From: Ophiothrix spiculata | Lineage: Eukaryota > Echinodermata > Ophiuroidea > Amphilepidida > Ophiotrichidae | DNA length: 26,303 bases | NCBI GenBank assembly: GCA_000969725.1 | Contig: JXSR01S011572.1 | Direction: 5' to 3' (one strand) | Translations under genes and position numbers: made by a program | Part shown: piece after piece, positions 1-9,900 of the stretch | Layout: each line of letters begins with the position of its first letter | Position numbering within the stretch: the stretch's first letter is position 1 | Notes under the pieces: generated by a model | Told to the model about the DNA's origin: nothing | The model's database searches: none | The model's input: only the letters and a program-made list of their open reading frames with translations

Positions 1-747
1 CGGGGCCCCGACAGTAATTACAACACAGTAGTCTATGGGGATTTTCAAAATGATGAAAAGCTTTTAACTTGGAAACGAACGATCGGAATCAAGTGAAATT
101 TTCAGTATATTTACAAAATCATGAATTGCACCTTTAAGAATGCCTGACTTTCAAGTTGATTATCGGTAAACATGTACATCGAAAATGCAAATTTTGATCG
201 TCAAATTTACAGATCACTGTTCTGTGTTTGGCAAATGTGGCCACCTTAACTAGTAGACTTTGGCATTGCTGTGCGCAACTTGAATGGCTTTTTAAAACGC
301 TGTTAAAATATAAAATTGCACCCAAAGCAGGTTGGTGGTACTACATGAGTACAGATACTATAACATTACATATTTGATATCATAAATCACCATTACATCA
401 ATGAAATTTTACCTTCAAAAGCTTCAAATATTACTCCCCATTGGATCGTACAGCTGGATCGGAACGTCGAGTTTTATTATGGGTCAAAGGTCACTGGCCT
501 TGAGCAATAAAAAGATTCTTGATCAAGTATCAACAACTTTATTTTGGGTACCAAAACTTACATTTTCAATATCTTATTAGAAATTGTAATAATCATTTAA
601 AGTAACCCTAATTTTAACCATATTGTAAAAAGATTGCCATGCATGGTTTATCATGTTTATAAATTCATTATAAAATATAAACTTCAACAGTGCAAAATTG
701 CTTACATTTGTATTCTTGAGACCAAGGCAAGAATGTGCTTATTGTAA
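1..747. other. 5' flank of the galactokinase gene, no clear promoter
   Basis: This AT-rich flank shows no convincing gene, CpG island or RNA gene. A TATA-like stretch (ttataaaata) sits near 669-678, about 110 bases before the start codon. It could be a core promoter, but such strings are common in this AT-rich DNA. A stop codon (TAA, 745-747) lies in the galactokinase frame, so the protein cannot extend further upstream in this exon. A non-coding 5' exon further upstream cannot be excluded. Confidence 0.4.
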
Positions 748-789
748 TTGACACATGACACATCAGCTGAGCGAAGTGCAAGTGTGAAG

Positions 790-963
790 ATGGGGGCTCT
801 GGACGTAACAAAGTTCGAAACTGTAGAAGAATTGCTGCATCGAGGGAAAGCTGTCTTTGAAGAAACTTTTGCATATATACCTGATGTTGCAGCTTGTGGA
901 CCAGGCAGAGTGAACTTGATTGGTGAGCACACAGACTACAATGATGGATTTGTTTTTCCAATG
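790..963 (+). CDS. GALK1: GALK1 coding exon 1 (residues 1-58)
   Basis: This exon encodes the N-terminal helix region and the galactose-binding signature, ending at the Met of DGFVFPM. It is followed by a strong donor, ATG|gtaagt, in phase 0. The 45 bases between the upstream in-frame stop and the ATG look like 5' UTR. Whether a splice acceptor lies just upstream (for example after acacatcag near 764) cannot be decided from sequence alone. Confidence 0.93.
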
Positions 964-3900
964 GTAAGTAAGCTTAACTTAACTTAACATTAAACGGGCA
1001 ATTCATGATTCACTTTTCACCCTCAAGGTCACCTCTATCAAAATTTTTTAGCTTACAAGAATTCTCAACTGGTATATGTAATGATCCCCAAGGACAAATT
1101 AAAACCGTTCTTTCGTGTGACGTGTGCTTGCTTTAGTGAGAAAATGTGTCATTTTCTAATTAAGGCGTATTGCAATTGATTCCAAGTTTCCTGTTGGTGC
1201 GTGTGTCTGAAATACTAGCATGTCAGTGTATTTAGTTATTAATCATTTTAGGAAATTGGTGAAAAAAACAAAGTTATGCATGTTCATAAAAATGAAAAAT
1301 CATTTGTTTTGAACAAAATGATGTTAGATGGAAAGATATTTTAATTTCCTTCAAAATGAGTGGTCAAGTTACAACCATCTGAAACGGTGAAGAATTGGTG
1401 AAGTTGTGGGTGAAAAACGGGTCCTGAAATATCCCCAAATTTGGCCAAAAATTGTGACCCTAGTATTGCCATTAACTGTGTACAGTTCTGTGTCAAGATC
1501 CATTTTTTCACCACAAAGGAGCTTTTACAAAAAAGCGCTTCCATTCCATGAAATTTGGCTGATACTTACAGACTTACGTTATTGATGGGTAGAGTTAGGT
1601 ACTAGCCTTTAAAAACCCCATATCGTTCCAATGTTTTTCAAGTTCACTTTTGAAACAGTTTGTGGACAAAGCATTCACTAGTCTACATGATCAGGTAACT
1701 TGTTCCATTCGTCAATCACTCTCTGAGAGAAAAACTCTTGTCTGCATCTGAGGCCCTTGAATAATCCTGGTTTGAAAATCTTCAACTTGCTTCCTCTGGT
1801 GGTACTTGATTCTGCCAACGTGAAAAAGGTGTTCCTATTCACCAGTTCTATTCCGTGCATGATCTTGTATGTCTCTAGTGAATCACATCTTAGTCTCCTT
1901 GTCTCAAGGGTGTAGAGACCTACAAGGGTTTAGCCAGGATTTGAAAGTAGGGCGTCCAAATTCACGGCCGGAAGAAAAGGCCTACTTTAATCAAGACATT
2001 GTGACGTCAGCATGAATAATAATCATACTTGACAAAGAAGACGATTATATAGTAAGCATATTCGATTAACCGATATTTCAGTTTTAATCGGTTTAAAAAA
2101 AACGATATCGCGATTATGGATTTTTGCCAAAACAGAAAAATCAGAAATATCGGTATAAATTTGCTAAATAATCAATTTTGTTAGGATGAAAAGTCAAATT
2201 CCATGCCTGTTGGATGTCACATTTTGCTTTCTTGTCCACTGTAATATACTTCATTTGACATATTTTATAAATAAATCGTCTATTTATGAACATTTTAATG
2301 TTTCAAAATGTTTGTATTTCATCGATAAATTACGCCGTTTTACTACATAATCGGCAAGAAACATGTGGATTTTATGGCTCTTGGGAATATGCTTTACACA
2401 CGGTAAATGCAATACCTAGTGGCTGCATATTGTTTTCGTAGTGTTTAAATGTCTTATGTCTATGGAGCAAAATTCGGAAATTCAGAAACCTTGATTCACT
2501 TGTCAGACTAAAAAATCTCAAAAACCAACATGAAAATCCAAAAACTTATTTCACTTTATATAAATACTAGTTTCTGGGTTCCGTTTTATGTTTAGATGCA
2601 ATAGAAATACTCTGTCAATATGTAGAAAATGATACATTTACTAAATAACTGGGTTGTCTTGTGTTTTGTAGTAGCCTTTGACCCTTCGGAAACCCTAATA
2701 TTTAGTGGCTTACGCTCATCAAAAACGGCCGCCCACATGTTATTGACAGATGTGACGATGTCCCATTTTTTGTTGCCATAGATTTTTCCTCAGATTTGGT
2801 AAAAAATGGACCTCACTCAGCCATCATACACTCGTTTTCAACGGCCAAATTTGGTAGATGTGACACATGATTAATAAACTAATAATTTGCTTCAGATTCT
2901 GTAAAATATTTTATGAAAATATATTTTTATTAAATTGAAAATATTTAGAATTCAATATTATTCTCGATACATAAGTTTACAGGAGGAATCGTAAGTTTGC
3001 AGGAGGATCTTTGTTGTTGCTCAGGCAGCTAAATCCACCCTTGCACGATAAAGATATGCAGACCAAGGAATTTATAGAGGGGAACCGATACTCTCGGCCA
3101 TATTGATTTCACTGCCGTGTAAATCCTATGGGACAGCATTCATTTTGGATTGTCGCTCATGGGGGTTGAGTTATTGTACCTCCGGCATTTTACGGCTCCG
3201 CGTGCCTCCCTTCGAGAGTCTTCGCAACGGATTAGCGGGAAAATTGGCATACTTTGATCAGAGCAAGACGCAATACACGCTACTTGAAACGCAGACACGG
3301 TTTGCTCATGAAACAAAATGCACACGCTGTATATGCGTCAAGTGAAGATTTACGCAATCTGATTGGATATCAGGCCAAACTCCGAATACATCCGGAGGTA
3401 CAATAACTCTGTTCCATGAGTAACACAAGATGGCGGAGAAAACTGGTTCCCCTATAAATATTCCTTGATGCAGACCGTTGATGTATTGTTGTTGATTTGT
3501 TTGTCGTGTACATAGCGGGTTTGAATACCTAATTTAATGTTATCTCCTATTCTTTCATATCCAGGCATTACCTCAAGTGACCTTATTGGTCGGCAGAAAG
3601 ACAGACACAGGTGTGTGTCGCGTGTTAACGACAGCTGTCAGTGCGGATGAACCCAAGCTTGTGGAATTCCCGTTACCAACACAAAGTGTGCCGTTACAAC
3701 CGGGAAAACCTCCATGGGCCAATTATGTCAAGGGAGTGGTGCAATATTTTAAAGGTATAATTCAAGTAAATTGGCCTGTATCTTTGTTGAAACTATTTAA
3801 AGGGACTAGCCTTGATTCCACCTACAATTAAAAACTTATGGAAATGCTCTAAATAAAGCTTAAAAGTATAGTAAAATCCAAAAGTTACACACAAATGGCT

Positions 3901-6900
3901 CAAATTGAGAGAGAGAATTAATTTGCAATATATCATTCTTTGATGGTGGTGTGACTATCCTGTGTTCCCTAAATCCTAAATTTGTACCTCAGATGAATTT
4001 ACCAGATAAAAGATCAAACAAAACTCTTGGAGATAATTTAATCAAAAGAGAAACAATTTCATCAAAAATAATTTGTTTGTCCATGTCTCGCTTGTCAGAA
4101 ACCAGATCTTTTTAAGTTTTCAAACTAGAAACACTGTTTTCACACCACTTTTTGCTCCGGCGTAAAAATTAAAGTAGGTATTAAGAATTTTCTCCAATAT
4201 TCCTCAAAATCATGGAACACTACTTAGTTATAAACACCTCACAAAAGATAAGTGAACAGTTAGTCTGACCATCATAAATCCAAGTAAAAGCCCTTTAAGT
4301 CCAACGATATTGACATATATGAAAAATATGGAACCTCAGCTAAATATTGACCCCAAATTTGACATCAAAAACCATTACCATCATTTTACACTAGCCGTTT
4401 GAAAAATCTATCTCAATTTTCATTTCTCACATTTTGGGTATACCCGCAGTGTGATAGAGCATCACCACAATGCCTAGTGGAATCGATAGACAATCAGTGT
4501 TTTTCATATTGCGCAGAGTACAGAGCTGCTGTGCCGATCTTAACTGTTTTACCAACTTAGACACATGTAATTATCCTTTGGGATAAAATTGGTTTGACTT
4601 TATTTCCTTTCCTCTATCGATTCCACTAGGCATTGTGGTGATGCTCTATTACACTGCGGGTATACCCAAAATGTGAGAAATGAAAATCAAGATGGATTTT
4701 TCAAACGGCTAGTGTAAAATGATGGTAATGGTTTTTATGTCAAATTAGGGGTAAATATTTAGCTGAGATTCCATATTTTTCATATATGTCAATATCGTTG
4801 GACTTTGAGGGCTTTTACTTGGATTTATGGGGGTCAGACTAACTGTTCACTTATCTTTTGTGAGGTGTTTATATTACTATAAACATGTTCTATTTATACA
4901 AGTAAAAAATATGTGGGTAAAAAATTAGTGGGAAGAATCTAGGCCAGTCCCTTTAAGTTGAATACCCCCTCCAAACCAGGGAATTCTCATTCAATACGCC
5001 GCCGGGACAGTTGTGACTTCATAATTTATGCACATCACCCAACAGGTGCGTTTTGGACCCAAACAAACGGTGTGGCCATTTTTGCCACACGTTAAGTCTA
5101 TGAGCAAAAAAGTCTGACTCCGATTTTATACCATAACTTTTGTCTAAAACAAAAATAAGGGAAAACATGCCGGCCTATTATGCTGAAGGTTGTGATTACA
5201 AGCCAGGACGGGACCCCTGCCGTTATTTTCGTCTTCCAACCGAGAAAAATCAGTCTGAATTGTATGTTTACGTGTGCCTATTGTGTTAATACGTATGATT
5301 AGTGGACATGATCATTTGTTTGGGTCCAAAACGCACATGTTGGGTGATTTACATAAATTATGACGTCACTACTGTTCCGGCGTATAGCAACACAGAGTAA
5401 GCTAGCAACCAGTTAAACCTGTGTTGGCCAACTTTGTCAAAGGAGTGGTGCAATATCTTAACACTTTCCAGTGCGATCACTTCTTCCACCAGACTGAAGG
5501 TATTTTAGCTCTAAATTGACTAATAAAGTGAATTCAAATTATATCTCATAGAAATATTCTAAATCCAATGAGACTTCTGCATAATACATCTGTATGAACT
5601 GTACATATTGCCTGGGACACTGTTTTTGCAGGGTCTGAAATTCTCCGCTATTCTTGCATGTAAATTTCAGTCCGAAATGCCAAATTTCCCTCCAGAAGAC
5701 CAAATTTCCTGGCCAGGGACATGCCAAATTGCCCATTTTTCCATGTCAAACACAGAAGGTAAGAGGCAGTGAGGGTAGTTATACTTCAGTTTATGTAGGG
5801 TGTCTGGGGATGTCCTAAGCCTGAGCTGACATTAATTTAGGGCGTCCCCCAGATGCCTACAGCAGGAAAAGTTTAAAGTATACCCCAAGTACCGTATATA
5901 ATTCAAGTAAATTTAATGGGGACTGTCTGTGTCCTTGTCAATGCAAGTCGAAGTTTAATACCCCTGCCAGGGGATTTTCATTAGCAACACAATGAGTCTT
6001 TGCAACCAGGAAAACCTAGGGGGTCTAGGGAGCAACAGGGCTGACTAAATAAATGTGAAAGAAGTGGAGCAGTATTTCAAAGGTAAATTAGTGATCCCTA
6101 TCAAAACCAAAGTATCTATACGCCCACCCATTCCCCGGTTGTCGTAACATGGATTTATTTGTCACCTTTCAATTCACACCATCTACACAAACTTGTGATG
6201 GCTCACCCCGAAAGGGGGGACTTTGCAGATGATATCAATTTTGATTTTATCATTTCATCTGTTACAGCATTTTCTAAGCTTTAAAATGCGACTTACTTGT
6301 TGAAATTGATCAAGGTGATCAAATTTTACAGAAAATCTACTGGAAATTCTTATTATTTTCTTTATTTTTTGCTGCCTATTTTCATCAGTTTCTCGAAAAG
6401 CGTTCTGTCGCAAAGTCGTCCTTTTCGGGGTGAGTCATCACATTTTAGCTTTGACCTCAAACTGATTCTAAATATTTATGCTAAACTTGGGAAGAAGTCA
6501 ATACAAATAATACTGGTAATAAAACGAGATGGTAAAAATTGTAGAGCTCAAGACATTCTGTTTCTAGTAGAGAAACAATTCAAATTTGTATTTGTTAAAA
6601 ATATGTACCAAAAAGTGAACCATTTTGACATTATGTAACAAAATATTACATTTTGATAATATTACATTTTTATCATGTGATTTTCAATATTTGTATTGAA
6701 TTTTTTGTTTTGTTTTGCAAAATCATTCTCAAATTTTCTACAATGGAAACCAGTTAGTACGATATCGCTAGGGCCAACTCCGAAAGCTCGTACATATGAA
6801 TTTCATGTGTAAAGTTAAGAAGTAGCACTTGATGTTTAAACTTTTTATGCTCAATGAGTAGCTGAAAACGGCAGAAAAACAGTGTGTTTTGGGGGGGTGT

Positions 6901-9900
6901 TTTTTTATTGGCGTTTTAAAGCTTATTTTATAAGCTATCCTGTAGTATAAAATCACCAGGTATAAATTTGTCGTCATTTGCTTTTTTTTATCCACCAAAT
7001 AACCTATTTTGTCTGTGTAAAAGTCGCAATTTTCTCTATCTGTCCATCTTTTGCAGGTCGTAACATGTCTGCACTTCATGTCAGATTAAGTGCGCAGGAT
7101 AGATTATAACCTTTCTAATTATGTGTAGTAAATGATGGTGGGGCTAATTAAAGCACCGTCAATTTTAGAAGAACGTCGTCCTTTCCAGTGTTAATGACAG
7201 TGCCAGTACTAATGTATTATGACTTGGTTCCAGTCTAGTGAACGCTCACACAAATTTGTTTTTTCTATTGTTGTACTAAGTCAATACAGGTAATAAATGA
7301 AATCAATTATTCCTTCCTTGTTCTGTGTGCAATAAAACTTAATAATTTAGTTGACAAATCCGTAGTGGAGAAATTCATATGTAAAGGCTGGGGTAGACCT
7401 TCAACTAGCATAAATGGTTTTTGTACTCTAACTCTCAAACTAATTGCATAGACAATATAAAAGTATACATTTTCAGAAGTGGATTTTTACCCTGAACATA
7501 TTGGTGATATCGGTTTTTGACCAAAATGTCGATTTTGGCAAAAAATGCAAAAAATCATCATTTGTGCCCAAAAAATTTCTGGAAAGCCTAACTAAAATTT
7601 GCATTTGTGAAATTTTGAACTTTATTGCTTTTTGGAATTTAGAGACAAATGTCTAGGAACGGTTTTCTCAAATTTTTGATTTTTATCTTATTTTTTGAAG
7701 AATTGCAAAAAATAGGCAAAAAAATGCCATTTTGGTGGCAGCGGTGGGATTTGTTTACATTTTTTGACCTATTTTTGGCATTTTATTTTAAACTAAGAAG
7801 AAAATCAAAAATTTGAGAAAACCGTTCCTAGACATTTGTTTCTAGATCCCAAAAAGCAAAAAAGTTCAACATCTCATATATGCAAATTTTAGTTACTCTT
7901 TCCAGAAATTTTGGGGCAAAAAATACGGTTTTTGGCATTTTTTGCCAAAATTGTCATTTTGAGTCACAAACTGATATCATCATCATGCGCAGGGTAAAAA
8001 TCCGCTTCTAAAAATGTATACTTTTATATAGTGTATATAATTAGTTTGAGAGTTAGAGTACAAAAACTATTTATGCCATTTGAAGGTCTACCCCAGCCTT
8101 AAGTGTAGCTCGCATTAAATTGTTCTCAAGATGTTACTATATGGTGAAAACAAGGTAAAAAATCAATGAAACTATAAATTGTGACCCGTCATATTGAAAG
8201 GTACCTTAAGGGTCCCAAACGAAAATTTATTTTTTGGTCTCATCTGAAATATTATATTTTAAGCTTTAAAATAACAACTTGCTTTTGGTTATTGGATATT
8301 TGATTGCAAAGTTACATCCAAATTGTTAAAAGGCATCGGGCTGATTCAGAAAACTTAAGTTCTGAGAAATTTGAGTTTAAAGTTTCTGTACTGGTAAAAC
8401 TTGAATAGAGAAAGGATTTTTATCTCCGTTTTTAAAACATTTGTCTTATGTTTTGGATGTTGGAACCTGATATGATAGAATACACTTTAAAGATAACGTT
8501 TCTGATGAAATTAGAAATTCAACCTTGGATATGATTTTTGACTATGCTCAGCCTGTATCTCGTAATTTACTATGCCGACCTTAAGGTACCTTTCGATATG
8601 ATGGGTCACAATTGCCCTAACAGTCCCCTAAGGGGGGGGGGGAGCTATTTATAAGATAATTTATCCATGACTGTCAGTTATTATTGTACATGATACAACT
8701 AATTTTAAATATATCTCTATATCTCATGCGTTTTCAGGTCAATTATGTTCCTTCGATGCTGTTATTGTGTCCTCCGTACCTCTAGGGGGCGGTGTTTCAA
8801 GTTCGGCATCCTTAGAGGTAGCTACTTACACTTTCTTGGAGCAACTTGATCCATCGCAATCTACGACTGATTTGAAAGAGAAGGCCCTGGCTTGTCAGAA
8901 AGCTGAGCATGAGTTTCCCAAGATGCCTTGCGGTATTATGGATCAGTTCATTTCTTTTATGGGGAAAGAGGGTCATGCTCTGCTGATTGACTGTAGGTAA
9001 GTTCATTCTATAAGCTTATACCAAGGAGGATGAATATAGGAGATGACACTTCGGAATGAAGTGTCAGGGGCCTGCTTATAGTTTATAACTTTTATGAAAT
9101 ACTTTATTATTGATTACACAAACTAGACAATGTAGCCACTGTACATTAACAGTAATCTGCCTCAGTCCAACAAAATCCAACAAGCAAAAATCAAAATTTG
9201 CTTTTAGTCCAAGTACATCATACATTAATTGTAGACAGGGATATGGGCATGAAATGACTGCCATGGTAAGCCACACTCAGTGACTTGCTATAGGTGGACA
9301 TGGGATCAGGATGCGAGACTTCAGGGGTTCGAATCCCAGGAGAAACAGGACATTTTTGCATGAAATATTTTAATAGTTTTGAAGCATTTGGGAGTTCGGG
9401 TTACATATGTTTTGACTACTGCAGAAAATTGAGATGCACCGAGCATGACTGTTGACACCACCTCAGAACAACAACCCACAGTATTGTGACATTGTGTGCA
9501 CTTAAAAAGTGTGGACTCCTTGTGGCTGAATACAAAGAATGTTAAGCTGAATTCAGACTCGACACAAATGCACGACACACCGAGCATGTGCAGTAAAAGA
9601 TTTGAGGATTTACGATCAATCGATATCAAAACACCACACCAAATGCAGCACCGCAAATCGAGTTGAGGAAAGCTCAACTTTCATTGCGTTTTCATGTTGT
9701 CGGCTGCTGCAGTCCATTTGCGTTTTGAGTGTGAATTCATTTGCGGTGCCGTTTGCGGTGAAAATGATTGGAAACACAACGCATTGCGTTTTGAGTATAA
9801 ATTCAGCTTAAGTGAATCATAATCATAAAGAGATGGCCACAGTCCTTGGAAATGTCTAGACCACCATTTTGAAGAACTTCTCTTTAAAAAAAATCTGACT

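Larger units (their letters stand above)
4957..5905 (+). pseudogene. Decayed tandem copy of the 3' half of GALK1 exon 2 (relic 1), split by two elements
   Basis: With the elements at 4997-5382 and 5462-5872 removed, the remaining pieces read gggaattctcattcaata, then tagcaacacagagtaagct, then ttggccaactttgtcaaagg, then agtggtgcaatatcttaa. After the second element comes ataattcaagtaaatt. Each piece matches exon 2 (3660-3754) and the first bases of its own intron (gtataattcaagtaaatt) in the same order. The matching peptide is [10 protein letters not shown] against [11 protein letters not shown] one-base deletion near 5410 breaks the frame and the conserved Trp codon has become TTG, so it cannot encode galactokinase. 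Confidence 0.82.

Noticed and set aside
748..789. Longer galactokinase N-terminus from an upstream TTG or GTG
   Set aside because: Animal genes start at ATG in nearly all cases. ATG 790 is the only in-frame ATG after the stop at 745-747, has A at -3 and G at +4, and gives a normal GALK1 length.
4957..6084. Exon-2 relics as working alternative exons
   Set aside because: Relic 1 is frameshifted and split by two transposons, and relic 2 has in-frame stops and an insertion. Neither could replace exon 2.
6297..6638. 113-codon reading frame on the plus strand
   Set aside because: It starts inside the family C miniature element and runs into AT-rich flank. The start is not ATG and I see no domain or splice context.
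9321..9677. 118-codon reading frame on the minus strand
   Set aside because: It crosses a tRNA-like stretch and one arm of a miniature inverted-repeat element. No recognised protein motif.
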